This document shows positions 18,594 to 28,096 of a DNA stretch of 64,000 nucleotides, one piece after another; the stretch's first letter is position 1, and every line of letters starts with the position of its first letter. The DNA is from an uncultured SAR116 cluster alpha proteobacterium (GTDB lineage Bacteria > Pseudomonadota > Alphaproteobacteria > Puniceispirillales > Marisalimonadaceae): assembly GCA_902592615.1 (NCBI GenBank), contig CACJFI010000005.1, positions 1-64,000 of the forward strand, in the 5' to 3' direction. A program made the position numbers and the translations under genes. A model generated the notes under the pieces. It saw nothing but the letters and a program-made list of their open reading frames with translations. It was not told where the DNA came from and did no database searches.

Positions 18594-19550
18594 TTGTCTG
18601 ATAAACTTATAAACGCAACTAACTTAAAAAAATCTTTTGATCAATTTATTGCAGTAGATAATATTGATTTGTCAGTCTCAAGAGGTGAGGTGGTTGGCTT
18701 TCTTGGTCCAAATGGTGCAGGAAAGTCTACAACAATGAAGATGCTAACTGGTTTTTTAGAACCAGATAATGGTGAGATTTTTATTAACAACATTAACCTT
18801 AAATCTGATCCATTAAAAGCAAAAGAATACATAGGGTACTTACCTGAAGGTGCTCCATCATATTCAGATATGATAGTTGCAGACTTTTTGTCATTTATTG
18901 GAAAAATGAGAGGATTAAGTTATAATTCACTGAGCAATCGCTTAGAGGAAATGGCTAATCAAATTAACTTAAAAGAAATGTGGAATAGACCTATAGAAAC
19001 ACTTTCAAAGGGTTTCAAAAGGAGGGTTGGTATTGCTCAAGCATTAATACACGACCCTGATATATTGATATTGGATGAACCAACTGATGGCTTAGATCCT
19101 AATCAAAAACACGAGATGAGAAATCTTATAAAAAGAATATCTACTAACAAAGCTATTGTTATTTCAACACATATTTTAGAAGAGGTTGAGGCAGTGTGTT
19201 CACGTGCTGTTATTATTGCAGATGGAAAGTTGCTTGCTAATGACACTCCTAAAAATTTAGAAAATAAATTTTTAAACAAAAATACTTTATCTATTAAAGT
19301 ATCCAATAAAATTAATAATGTTGTCTCTAAAGATATAAAATCATTAATAAAATATAATGACGTCAAAATTCAAAAAACAGACATGTCAGGTCATACAATT
19401 TTCGTAAGTGACAACAAGAAAGTTCCAAACCTTAATACAGTTTTAAAACAAATAAATAAACTCAAGCTTGATGTAATTGAGGCAAATTTTCAAAAAGTAA
19501 GTCTTGAAGAAATCTTCAGAAAAATAACCTCAGATAATAATTCAAAATAA
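18594..19550 (+). CDS. ABC transporter ATP-binding protein (Gldg-associated, ABC-2 type)
   Basis: ATPase subunit of an ABC-2 exporter. 318 residues: Walker A GPNGAGKST, signature LSKGFKRRVGIAQAL, Walker B ILILDEPTDGLDP and switch His in ISTHILEEVEA, then a C-terminal extension of about 90 residues typical of this GldA/NatA-like branch. Start is TTG at 18594 with AAAGGT eight bases upstream. First gene of a tight four-gene unit (14, 7 and 19-base gaps) with a permease, a Gldg auxiliary protein and a DUF4340 protein. Substrate unknown. Confidence 0.9.
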   Translation: MSDKLINATNLKKSFDQFIAVDNIDLSVSRGEVVGFLGPNGAGKSTTMKMLTGFLEPDNGEIFINNINLKSDPLKAKEYIGYLPEGAPSYSDMIVADFLSFIGKMRGLSYNSLSNRLEEMANQINLKEMWNRPIETLSKGFKRRVGIAQALIHDPDILILDEPTDGLDPNQKHEMRNLIKRISTNKAIVISTHILEEVEAVCSRAVIIADGKLLANDTPKNLENKFLNKNTLSIKVSNKINNVVSKDIKSLIKYNDVKIQKTDMSGHTIFVSDNKKVPNLNTVLKQINKLKLDVIEANFQKVSLEEIFRKITSDNNSK

Positions 19551-19563
19551 TTGGTAAAAACTT

Positions 19564-20310
19564 ATGAATGATTACTTAAACAAAACATATATCATCTTAG
19601 ACAGAGAATTAAAGGGATATTTTAGAACTCCGTTAGCATCAATTTTTTTGCTTGTCTTTTTAGCCCTTTCTTCAGGTATGACTTTCTTTTTAGGAAGGTT
19701 TTTTGAGAGAGATCAGGCTGATTTAACAGCTTTTTTTTCATGGCATCCTTGGCTATTCCTTGTATTAATGCCAGCTATCGGTATGAGGTTATGGGCTGAA
19801 GAGAGAAGATCAGGTACGATTGAGTTATTAATAACTTTACCTGTTACTAATACACAGTTAGTCGTTGGTAAATTTTTAGCAAGCTGGATTTTTACTCTGA
19901 CTGCCCTTTTTTTAACAATGCCTATTTGGATTACAGTTAATTATTTGGGTGAACCAGATAATCATGTTATTTTAATATCCTATGTTGGTAGCTGGTTAAT
20001 GGCTGGGGCTTTTTTAGCTCTTACTTCTTGCCTGTCGGCACTAACCAAAAATCAAGTCATAGCATTTATAATATCATCCATTAGTGGTTTTGTGCTTATA
20101 ATGGCTGGCTTTAATTTAGTTTTATCAGCTGTAAGGTCATGGTCACCAAATTGGATTACAGAAACAATTAGCTCAATGTCATTTCTGTCACATTTTAGTA
20201 GGATACAAATGGGTGTTTTTGATTTGAGTACTCTAGTCTTCTTTATTTCAATGATAATTTTATGTCTTTGGGTAAATGTACAACTCGTCCAAGTTAAAAA
20301 AGCAGATTGA
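19564..20310 (+). CDS. ABC-2 type permease
   Basis: Membrane subunit of the ABC-2 transporter, 248 residues with six hydrophobic helices. Conserved segments include RELKGYFRTPLASIFLLVFL at the N-terminus and MRLWAEERRSGTIELLITLP between helices 2 and 3, the hallmark of this GldF-like permease group. Two copies or a dimer are expected to pair with two copies of the ATPase. Its TGA stop overlaps the ribosome binding site (GAGG) of the next gene, so translation is coupled. Confidence 0.9.
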   Translation: MNDYLNKTYIILDRELKGYFRTPLASIFLLVFLALSSGMTFFLGRFFERDQADLTAFFSWHPWLFLVLMPAIGMRLWAEERRSGTIELLITLPVTNTQLVVGKFLASWIFTLTALFLTMPIWITVNYLGEPDNHVILISYVGSWLMAGAFLALTSCLSALTKNQVIAFIISSISGFVLIMAGFNLVLSAVRSWSPNWITETISSMSFLSHFSRIQMGVFDLSTLVFFISMIILCLWVNVQLVQVKKAD

Positions 20311-20317
20311 GGTTAAA

Positions 20318-22126
20318 ATGGACTTTTTAAATAAGATAAGACCTAAAAATCTTGTTAAATTATCAATATTATTTTCTGTAATTATATTTCTTTGTGTAAA
20401 CATAATTACAAACAATGTCTTTAATTCATCAAGGATAGACTTCACAGAAAAAAAACTTTACTCCTTATCTAATAGCACCACTGATCTTCTTAAAAATTTG
20501 AATGAGCCAATACATGTGAGGCTTTTTGTATCAGGAAACTTAGTTAAAGAAGTACCTCAGCTTTCCACATATGCAAACAGAGTTGAGACTATACTAAAAG
20601 CTTACAGCGATATATCTAATGGAAAAATAACATTAGAAGTGATTGATCCAAAACCTTTCTCAGATGAAGAAGATAGAGCTGTTGGAATGGGTATAAACTC
20701 ATTTTCTGCAACAGAAATGTCAGACGCATTATATTTTGGTCTAGCAGCTACAAATTCAACTACAGGGCAAAAAAATATACCTATTTTTTCTCCAGAAAGA
20801 GAAACTTTCCTTGAATATGATCTTTCAAGTTTAATCTCAGAATTAAGCCAGATTCAAAAACCAGTAATAAGTATTCTTGATAACCTTGGACTAATGGCAG
20901 ACAGTAGAATTGGAAAACCAGAACAACAAATTTTAAAACAAATGAATGAAATGTTTAAAGTTGAAATGGTTAGTGAAAGCGACAATAAGCTTAATGAAAA
21001 CACAAAAGTTCTCATGGTTATTCATCCAAAGTTTTTATCGGATGAGACTTTATATATGATAGATCAGTGGGTTCTTAAGGGAGGATCAACTTTAATATTT
21101 TTAGACCCTTATGCTGAAACAGAGATTAGCAGACAACCGGGCATGCCACCAATGAACCCTAGATCAAATCTAAAAAAATTATTAGATACATGGGGAATTA
21201 AATTTGATAATAAAAAAACTGTCTTAGACTCAGAATTTGGTTTCAGGATCACCAGGAACATTGATGGTCGCGATATACAAGTTACCAACTACCCTTGGTT
21301 AAATATTAGGGGAGATGGCTTGAATAAAAACGAAGGTTCATTATCAAATTTAAGCACAATTGTTATGACTACCGCTGGCTCATTAGAAAAAGCCAACAAA
21401 GACACAGTTTTTGAACCAATTATTACCACTAGTAGAAAATCTGGTTTAGGTGATGCACAAAAAGCAGGAGACCCTAAAAATGACCCAAGAGATTTTTTAT
21501 CAAGCATAAAGTCTGATAACGATAATTTAATTTTAGCAGGATGGATAAAAACAAATCTCAAATCATCATTTAGTAAAAAAGATAGACAACTTTTAAAATC
21601 CCAAAATAAATCAAACATCCTTTTAGTATCTGACGCTGATATGTTGATGGATCGAAATTGGTTAACACAACGAGGCGCTTTTGCTAACAATGGAGACTTT
21701 GTTTTAAATGTAGTTGAACAAATGGTTGGTGGTAATGCCTTATCCGATCTTAGAGGTAAGAGCACATCATGGCGTCCATTTGATAAAATAATTGAATTAG
21801 AAAAAATTGCTGAAGAAAAATTTCTTTTAGAAGAACAAAGATTAGCTAAACAATTAAAAGAAATGGAAAATAAAATTAGAGATTTAACGCAAAATAATGA
21901 CAACAACTCAGATGTCTTATCTCCTGAAACTATTGAGGCGATCGATGGTTTTAAAGCTGAAATGATGTCAACAAGATCACAGTTAAGAAGTGTAAAATTT
22001 GACCTTAGAAGAGATGTTGAAAATTTAAAACGATGGGTAATTGCTTTAAACGTAGCAATAATTCCCATAATTTTTGCTGGTCTAGCATTAATTATATCTT
22101 TAAGAAGAAAAAAATTATTCTACTAA
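20318..22126 (+). CDS. Gldg-family ABC transporter auxiliary protein
   Basis: Auxiliary membrane protein of the Gldg/ABC_transp_aux family. About 603 residues: an N-terminal membrane helix (roughly 13-31), a large periplasmic region beginning with the conserved RIDFTEKKLYSLSNSTTDLL and continuing with VTLEVIDP-like and SPERETFLEYDLSSLISEL segments, a predicted coiled coil (about 500-560, EEQRLAKQLKEMENKI) and a C-terminal membrane helix. Start set at the ATG at 20318 because GAGG lies at 20309-20312; an earlier in-frame start would sit inside the permease gene. In Bacteroidetes relatives serve gliding, but in proteobacteria the cargo is unknown. Confidence 0.85.
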   Translation: MDFLNKIRPKNLVKLSILFSVIIFLCVNIITNNVFNSSRIDFTEKKLYSLSNSTTDLLKNLNEPIHVRLFVSGNLVKEVPQLSTYANRVETILKAYSDISNGKITLEVIDPKPFSDEEDRAVGMGINSFSATEMSDALYFGLAATNSTTGQKNIPIFSPERETFLEYDLSSLISELSQIQKPVISILDNLGLMADSRIGKPEQQILKQMNEMFKVEMVSESDNKLNENTKVLMVIHPKFLSDETLYMIDQWVLKGGSTLIFLDPYAETEISRQPGMPPMNPRSNLKKLLDTWGIKFDNKKTVLDSEFGFRITRNIDGRDIQVTNYPWLNIRGDGLNKNEGSLSNLSTIVMTTAGSLEKANKDTVFEPIITTSRKSGLGDAQKAGDPKNDPRDFLSSIKSDNDNLILAGWIKTNLKSSFSKKDRQLLKSQNKSNILLVSDADMLMDRNWLTQRGAFANNGDFVLNVVEQMVGGNALSDLRGKSTSWRPFDKIIELEKIAEEKFLLEEQRLAKQLKEMENKIRDLTQNNDNNSDVLSPETIEAIDGFKAEMMSTRSQLRSVKFDLRRDVENLKRWVIALNVAIIPIIFAGLALIISLRRKKLFY

Positions 22127-22145
22127 AATAAATTTTGGATAAACA

Positions 22146-23177
22146 ATGACTAAAAAAAAATTTTTAAACATATCTATAATAACTACAGCACTTGTTGTTT
22201 TAGCAATTATTTCAATAAACCTTAATACAAGTAATTATGGTTTTGAAAATAGAGGTAAGTTATTTTTAGATAACTTCACCAAAAATGTTAATGATATTAC
22301 AACAATATCAATTAATTCTTTTGAAAATAATATTAATTTAGTTAAACAAAATAATAGTTATATATCAGAGTCAAGCTACCCACTTAAAAAAGGATTGTGG
22401 GAAAATTTAATTACAAGTTTATCTTTGTTAAGAATTGAAGAGTTGAAAACAAATGACCCATCTAGGCACTCACAACTAAATCTGCTTCTTCCTGAACAAA
22501 ATAAAAGCAAAGATGAGGATGAAGGTTATGGAACAAAAATCACATTAAAAAAAGAAGACGGAACTATTTTTTCTTCAATACTATTTGGGATGGTAGATAG
22601 AAGTGTTGGTGGAATAAGTGGAGGTCAGTTTGCTAGATTTCCAAATGAAGATCAGACATACCTTCTTAAAGGTGCAATCAGGATGCCTACAACAAAATCT
22701 GATTGGTTTGAAAGTTTGCTTTTATCTATTAAAAAGGATGATGTTCAGAAGATTAACTTAAGTAATAAAAATGGAATAATTGAAATTCAATCCAAAGACG
22801 ATAAATTGAGTCTGACGATGCCAAAATCTGTAAAATTTAAAATTGACGATACACAACTTAGTGATGCAAGAGACGTAATTAATAGCTTTTATTTTTATGA
22901 TGTTAAAAAATCCACGCAAAAATATTCAAAAAATTTACCTACGTTGTCGTATGAAGTTAAAGATGGATTAATCTTAACAATATCCTCTGTTAACCCTGAC
23001 GATGGGGGAGAAAGTTGGGTAATTATTAATGCAAAGTCTTATGACAAGAAATCAGAAAAAATGGCTCAAGAAATTACTAAAAAAACTAAAGGCTATGAGT
23101 TTTTAGCCAACATAATTACCAGCGATATTTTAAGATGGAGCCTTAAAGATCTTGCGGCAAAAGATAAAAAATCTTAA
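22146..23177 (+). CDS. DUF4340 domain protein of the Gldg operon
   Basis: 343 residues: an N-terminal membrane helix (about 7-25), then a periplasmic domain with the DUF4340 pattern (SLLRIEELKTNDPSRHSQLNL is shown here only in part; GGISGGQFARFPNEDQTYLL and KSDWFESLLL are further matches). DUF4340 proteins regularly follow Gldg-type ABC auxiliary genes and are thought to be part of the same envelope complex; no activity is known. ATG start after GGATAAACA. It ends against the convergent acyl-CoA dehydrogenase gene with a four-base overlap (23174-23177). Confidence 0.75.
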   Translation: MTKKKFLNISIITTALVVLAIISINLNTSNYGFENRGKLFLDNFTKNVNDITTISINSFENNINLVKQNNSYISESSYPLKKGLWENLITSLSLLRIEELKTNDPSRHSQLNLLLPEQNKSKDEDEGYGTKITLKKEDGTIFSSILFGMVDRSVGGISGGQFARFPNEDQTYLLKGAIRMPTTKSDWFESLLLSIKKDDVQKINLSNKNGIIEIQSKDDKLSLTMPKSVKFKIDDTQLSDARDVINSFYFYDVKKSTQKYSKNLPTLSYEVKDGLILTISSVNPDDGGESWVIINAKSYDKKSEKMAQEITKKTKGYEFLANIITSDILRWSLKDLAAKDKKS

Positions 23178-24364
23178 TAAGATCTCGGCATTCCTAAAAC
23201 ATGCTCAGCTAAATAAGATAAAATTAGATTGGTTGATATTGGAGCCACTTGATACAACCTAGCCTCTCTAAACTTTCTCTCAACGTCATATTCCTCTGCA
23301 AACCCAAATCCCCCATGAGTTTGAACGCACGCTTCTGCTGCTGCCCATGACGCATCCGCTGCAAGCAATTTGGCTGTATTAGCCTCTTCTCCTATAGGCT
23401 TCCCGGCTTCATAAAGCCTTGCTGCGTGGTATACCATTAATTCAGCTGCTTTCATTTGCGCATATGCCCTTGCTATTGGGAATTGAATACCTTGATTCTG
23501 ACCAATTGCTCTTCCGAAAATATTTCTATCATTAGCATAATTTGTGGATTTTTTAGTAAACCATTTAGCATCCCCAATGCACTCTGCCGCTATAAGGATT
23601 CTTTCTGCATTCATACCAGATAAAATATATCTAAAACCTTTGTCTTCTTCGCCAACAAGGTTCGAGGCTGGTATTCTTAAATTATCAAAAAATACTTCAG
23701 TTGTTGAATGGTTCATCATTGTTCGTATTGGTCTAATTGTAAGCCCATTACCTTTTGCTTTTCTCATATCTAAGAGAAAAACAGAAAGACCATCAGTTTT
23801 CTTTTTAACTTCATTTAAGGGTGTTGTCCTTGCTAAGAGCAACATTAAATCTGAGTGCTCTGCTCTGCTTGTCCAAATTTTTTGACCGTTAATTACATAG
23901 TCATCACCATCACGAACTGCTACTGTTCGCAAACTTGTTGTATCTGTGCCACTTGTTGGTTCTGTTACACCAAACGCTTGTAATCTTAGAGATCCGTCAG
24001 CTATTTTTGGTAAATATTCTTGTTTTTGTTCAGGAGAGCCATGTCTAAGAACGGTTCCCATAGTATACATTTGCGCATGACATGCTGCGGCATTGCATCC
24101 TTGATGATGAATTTCTTCTAAAATAACCGAGGCAGCTACCATTCCTAAACCAACACCTCCATATTCTTCTGGTATAAGGGCTCCTAAAAAACCGGCATCA
24201 GTTAGTGCTTTGACAAATTCTGTTGGATAAGCTTGTTCTCTATCAAGTTTTCGCCAATATTCTCCTTGAAAATCTCCACATAGTTTAGTTACAGAGTCTC
24301 TAACCTCTGTTATCATTTCATCATTAGAAACAGAATTTTCTACTTGAATGGTGGTGTCTGGCAT
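23174..24364 (-). CDS. Acyl-CoA dehydrogenase family protein
   Basis: FAD enzyme forming an alpha,beta double bond in an acyl-CoA thioester. 396 residues in the usual N-helical, beta and C-helical layout. Visible: FGVTEPTSGTDTTSLRTVA (FAD site), GQKIWTSRAEHSDL, QTHGGFGFAEEYDVERKFRE. The common catalytic Glu in the YQxYEGT element is absent: the sequence is RLYQVAPISTN. Instead GMNAERILIA carries E254 at the helix-G position used as base in isovaleryl-CoA and long-chain dehydrogenases. Single gene, divergent from a VOC protein; substrate unknown, with a branched-chain acyl-CoA a reasonable guess. Confidence 0.88.
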   Translation of the reverse strand: MPDTTIQVENSVSNDEMITEVRDSVTKLCGDFQGEYWRKLDREQAYPTEFVKALTDAGFLGALIPEEYGGVGLGMVAASVILEEIHHQGCNAAACHAQMYTMGTVLRHGSPEQKQEYLPKIADGSLRLQAFGVTEPTSGTDTTSLRTVAVRDGDDYVINGQKIWTSRAEHSDLMLLLARTTPLNEVKKKTDGLSVFLLDMRKAKGNGLTIRPIRTMMNHSTTEVFFDNLRIPASNLVGEEDKGFRYILSGMNAERILIAAECIGDAKWFTKKSTNYANDRNIFGRAIGQNQGIQFPIARAYAQMKAAELMVYHAARLYEAGKPIGEEANTAKLLAADASWAAAEACVQTHGGFGFAEEYDVERKFREARLYQVAPISTNLILSYLAEHVLGMPRSY

Positions 24365-24437
24365 ATTGATCCTCAGTTTTACATGAATTTGAATTATATA
24401 TATATAAATTTATTTATATATTACTAGCTTATTTATA

Positions 24438-24460
24438 TTATTTAATATTAATTTAAATAA
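24438..24460. promoter_or_regulatory. Perfect 8-bp inverted repeat between divergent genes
   Basis: TTATTTAA and TTAAATAA flank the near-palindromic heptamer TATTAAT midway between the acyl-CoA dehydrogenase (-) and the VOC gene (+). Its place in a divergent 134-base gap suits an operator acting on both. AT-only dyads arise by chance here, so this is tentative. Confidence 0.25.
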
Positions 24461-24498
24461 CTAAAAATTGATAATCAATAAATACTTTGGAGATTATA

Positions 24499-24918
24499 AT
24501 GAAGTTAGAATTCCACCACATTAACTTTGTATCTAAAGATGTAGACAAAATGAATGATTTTTATAAAAATATTTTATGTATGGATAGCATTCCAATTGAA
24601 AATTTTCCCAGAACAGAAGAAACACCTGAAGGTGGATATAGCGGAAAAATAAATTTTGTAACAGAGGGTAAAATACAAATGCATCTAGCTGAAAGGGACT
24701 TGAATGTTGCTTTCAAAAACAATCAAACAATTAATCCGGTTGATAAAGGGCATATAGCTTTTAGAACTGATGATATTAAATCTTTTCTTAAAAAATTAAG
24801 AGAGAAAAATATTCCATTTTCAGATTACGGAACAACTTTTGCTAAAGAATGGCATCAAGTTTTCTTTCAAGATCCAGAAGGTAATGTGATCGAAGTCCAT
24901 CAAAAAATTTCACAATAA
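24499..24918 (+). CDS. VOC (glyoxalase/bleomycin resistance) family protein
   Basis: Metal-dependent vicinal-oxygen-chelate protein of unassigned substrate. About 139 residues with two beta-alpha-beta-beta-beta modules: module 1 starts LEFHHINFVSKDVDKMNDFY, module 2 starts GHIAFRTDDIKSFLKKL and ends FFQDPEGNVIEVHQ. Candidate metal ligands are the His of FHHI, His of GHIAF and Glu of VIEVHQ. Start is the ATG at 24499 with GGAG five bases upstream, not the TTG four codons earlier that lies inside the binding site. Could be glyoxalase I-like or a thiol transferase. Confidence 0.8.
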   Translation: MKLEFHHINFVSKDVDKMNDFYKNILCMDSIPIENFPRTEETPEGGYSGKINFVTEGKIQMHLAERDLNVAFKNNQTINPVDKGHIAFRTDDIKSFLKKLREKNIPFSDYGTTFAKEWHQVFFQDPEGNVIEVHQKISQ

Positions 24919-24923
24919 ATTAG

Positions 24924-26159
24924 ATGATTAAGGAATGTTTTAAAAATCATGACTTTAGGGTTCTTTGGGGTGCCGGTGGTATGACTGGTATTGCAAGAGC
25001 AATGGAATTTTTAGCTTTAAGTTTGTACGCACTTGAAGAACTTGGGCTTCCATATTTAGTGACAATAATTTTTGCAGCAAGAATGTTGCCTATGAGTTTA
25101 TTAGGAATAGTAATAGGGACTGTCTCAGAAAGAATATCACCATTATCATTGATAAAAATAATTTATTTTCTCTCTAATTTTTTTACTGCAACAAGTGTAA
25201 TATTAGTCATTACAAATAATTTTAATATTTATTTTGCGTTTCTTCTTGCTTTTGTTAATGGGATTACCTGGGTTGTAGATCTTGCTGTCAGAAGACGCGT
25301 GTTAGCAGATAATATTAAAAAAAATCTTTTAAGCTCGTCATTAGCAATGGAAACACTTTCTAATAACGCAACACGGTTGATTGGACCTCTTTTTGCAGGA
25401 ACACTTTATACTTTTGCAGGTCTCTCAGGTATTTTTTTTCTTCAATTATTGATGTATATTTTTGCACTTGGATTAATACTAAGATTTAAAGATAATACAA
25501 GTAAAAATTATATTTCAAACTCCCCGAATAAAACAGTTTTAAATATTAAAGAGCATTGGGCACATGGCCTTTTAGACGAAATTTTAAAAACTGGTAAAAA
25601 TGCATATAGTTTAATTAGTTTAAGATTTGTATTAATAACCACTCTAATTTTTAATGTTTTTGGGTTTCCATTAGTATCGTTAATACCAGTATTAGGTAGA
25701 GAAAAACTAGAGTTAACTGAATTTAACATTGGGGTTTTAGCATCTTCAGAAGGTTTAGGAGCTCTAATAGGTGCTTTACTTATTGCAAACATTTCACCAC
25801 AAAGATACTTGTCTTTAATATTTATTACAGGTGTGGGAGGTTTCTTTTTAGGTATGTTTTTGTTTTCTTACTCACCTAATTTATTGTTAGCTTTTGTAAG
25901 TTTGACTTTTGGAGGCATCTTTCTTTCAGGATTTAGTACAATGCAAGGCGCATTAGTGTATCAAGCCTCAACATCATCACGAGGCAATAACTTTGGTGTG
26001 TTAGTTACTTGTATTGGAACAGCTCCAATCGGATTATTAAACTTATCATGGATAATAACTGAAATCCCAGTTGACCAAACACTTCGTGTTAACGTGTTTG
26101 TTGGCCTAACATGTCTTATTGCAACTGGGATTTATTTTTTACTTAAAAAATCTAAATGA
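24924..26159 (+). CDS. MFS transporter (EntS/MFS_3-like exporter)
   Basis: 411-residue major facilitator with about 12 hydrophobic helices. N-terminal FKNHDFRVLWGAGGMTGIAR matches the start of EntS-like and MFS_3 exporters, followed by IIFAARMLPMSLLGIVIG and, later, LASSEGLGALIGALLIA. Substrate unknown. ATG start five bases after the VOC gene stop, so the two form an operon. It ends four bases before the convergent htpG gene. Confidence 0.8.
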   Translation: MIKECFKNHDFRVLWGAGGMTGIARAMEFLALSLYALEELGLPYLVTIIFAARMLPMSLLGIVIGTVSERISPLSLIKIIYFLSNFFTATSVILVITNNFNIYFAFLLAFVNGITWVVDLAVRRRVLADNIKKNLLSSSLAMETLSNNATRLIGPLFAGTLYTFAGLSGIFFLQLLMYIFALGLILRFKDNTSKNYISNSPNKTVLNIKEHWAHGLLDEILKTGKNAYSLISLRFVLITTLIFNVFGFPLVSLIPVLGREKLELTEFNIGVLASSEGLGALIGALLIANISPQRYLSLIFITGVGGFFLGMFLFSYSPNLLLAFVSLTFGGIFLSGFSTMQGALVYQASTSSRGNNFGVLVTCIGTAPIGLLNLSWIITEIPVDQTLRVNVFVGLTCLIATGIYFLLKKSK

Positions 26160-26163
26160 GTAT

Positions 26164-28062
26164 TTAATTAGGTATAGCTTTTAATAAAAATTGGTTCATT
26201 ATTTTACTAAATTTTGCTGGATCAGCAGGCATCTTACCTTCCATTAGTCTAGCTTGTTCAAATAAAAGTGTTCCAGCATCACTGACTAAGTCATTACTCT
26301 CTTTTTTAGCAAGAAGAGATTTCATATTTTTGATTAAAGAATGATCTCCATTAATTTCTAATATTCTTGGGGCTCCTTTATAGTTAGAGTCTCTTTGAGC
26401 CATTAATTGTTCCATGGCTATATCCATATCACCCTCGTCTGCTACTAGACATACCGGACTATCTGTCAATTTAGAGGATAACCTTATGTCTTTGACTTGA
26501 TCTCCCAAAACAACTTTTAGTTGAGCGATTAAATCTACATACTCTTTGTCTTGTTTATCTTTATCATCATTAGACTTATTTTTTTTATCTTTATTTTTTG
26601 AGTCTAATTCATCTAAATTTATTTTGCCTTGGGTGATTGATGTAAACTTCTTTTCTTTAAAAGATCCAACCATTGGTAACCAAAATTGATCTATTGCATC
26701 TGTCATTATTAGCACTGGTATGTTTTTTGATTTAAAACCTTCTAAATGTGGGCTAGCTAATGCTTGAGCGCTTGTTTCAGCTGAAATATAATAAATTTCT
26801 TTCTGTGTATCAGGCATTTTTTCTAAATATTGTGATAGAGATATTGGATCTTCACTTTCATTAGTCGAAAATCTACATAAGTCTAACAATGTTTCTTTTC
26901 TTTCTGCATCCTCATATAAACCTTCTTTAAGAACGGCTCCATATTCTTTCCAGAAGTTCTTATAACCATCCAAATCTTTTTCACTAACTTTTTTAAGCTC
27001 TCTTAAAATTTTACCAACTAAAGATTTGCTAATTTTTGCAACAGCAGGATTATTTTGAAGCATTTCTCTACTAACATTCAAATCTATGTCTTGCGTATCA
27101 ACAAGTCCTTTTATAAATCTTAGATAACTAGGTATCAATGCATCGCATTTATCAGTTATGAAAACTCTATTAATATATAATTTTAAAGATGATTTTCTAT
27201 CAGGATTAAATAAATCAAAAGGTCTAGTAGATGGTATACAAATAAGATTAGTATAACTAATTGTTCCTTCTGTATTATTATGCATTGTTAGGAGTGGCTT
27301 TCCAAATCCTGCACCTATATGAGAGAAAAATTCTTGATATTGTTCATCTTTAATTTCTTTAGCAGGACGAGTCCAAAGGGCAGAAGCTTCATTTAATGTT
27401 TTAATTTCAGAGTCTTTTTTATCTTTTTGGCTTAATTTTACAGGATAAGAAATATGATCCGAATACTTCCTTACAATAAATTGAAGTCTAGTTTCTTCCA
27501 GAAACTCTTTTGCATCTTTTTTAAGTTTTAATAAAATAGATGTTCCAAAATTATCTTTGTCAGCTTTAACTAAATTAAAACCAGTTTTACCATCTGAAGA
27601 CCACTTCCAAGCTTGGCTGTCTCCTACTTTCTTAGATATTACTTCAACGTCGTCAGCTACCATAAATGAAGCATAAAAACCTACACCAAATTGACCAATC
27701 ATTGACATGTCAGTTTTTTTATCTTTATTGCTTTTTGAAATTTGTTCTAAAAAAGCTTTTGTTCCTGACCTTGCTATTGTTCCTAATGATGACTTAAGGT
27801 CTTCCTCATTCATACCTATACCATTATCAGAAATAGTTAGAGTTTTTTCTTTATTATCCAATTCTATTATTACTTCTGGGGTTTCTGATGAGTTAGCAAT
27901 TTTTTTATCTGTTAAACCAAGATATTTTCTTTTATCTAGCGCATCTGAAGCGTTTGAAATCAACTCACGCAAAAATATTTCTCTTTCTGAGTACAATGAA
28001 TTAATGACTATATCTAGAATTTTTCCAGTATCAGCTTCAAATTTGTTGTTCATATTGGTCAT
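26164..28062 (-). CDS. htpG: HtpG, bacterial Hsp90 chaperone
   Basis: ATP-dependent chaperone acting on partly folded client proteins as a cytosolic dimer. 632 residues, normal length. GHKL ATPase domain: IFLRELISNASDALDK (Asn and Asp contacting ATP), LTISDNGIGMNEEDL, and GQFGVGFYASFMVAD. The middle domain has NVSREMLQ with the catalytic-loop Arg, and a charged stretch near residue 490 (KNKDKKNKSNDDKDKQDK) is lysine/aspartate rich. ATG at 28062; a second ATG three codons on is possible. A heat-shock-type promoter is visible upstream. Confidence 0.97.
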   Translation of the reverse strand: MTNMNNKFEADTGKILDIVINSLYSEREIFLRELISNASDALDKRKYLGLTDKKIANSSETPEVIIELDNKEKTLTISDNGIGMNEEDLKSSLGTIARSGTKAFLEQISKSNKDKKTDMSMIGQFGVGFYASFMVADDVEVISKKVGDSQAWKWSSDGKTGFNLVKADKDNFGTSILLKLKKDAKEFLEETRLQFIVRKYSDHISYPVKLSQKDKKDSEIKTLNEASALWTRPAKEIKDEQYQEFFSHIGAGFGKPLLTMHNNTEGTISYTNLICIPSTRPFDLFNPDRKSSLKLYINRVFITDKCDALIPSYLRFIKGLVDTQDIDLNVSREMLQNNPAVAKISKSLVGKILRELKKVSEKDLDGYKNFWKEYGAVLKEGLYEDAERKETLLDLCRFSTNESEDPISLSQYLEKMPDTQKEIYYISAETSAQALASPHLEGFKSKNIPVLIMTDAIDQFWLPMVGSFKEKKFTSITQGKINLDELDSKNKDKKNKSNDDKDKQDKEYVDLIAQLKVVLGDQVKDIRLSSKLTDSPVCLVADEGDMDIAMEQLMAQRDSNYKGAPRILEINGDHSLIKNMKSLLAKKESNDLVSDAGTLLFEQARLMEGKMPADPAKFSKIMNQFLLKAIPN

Positions 28063-28096
28063 AGAAATTACCTTAATTTTTGTTAATTTATATTGT

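Noticed and set aside
21289-22068. A 259-codon open frame antisense to the Gldg gene
   Set aside because: No family features; the sense frame has the expected Gldg segments and membrane helices.
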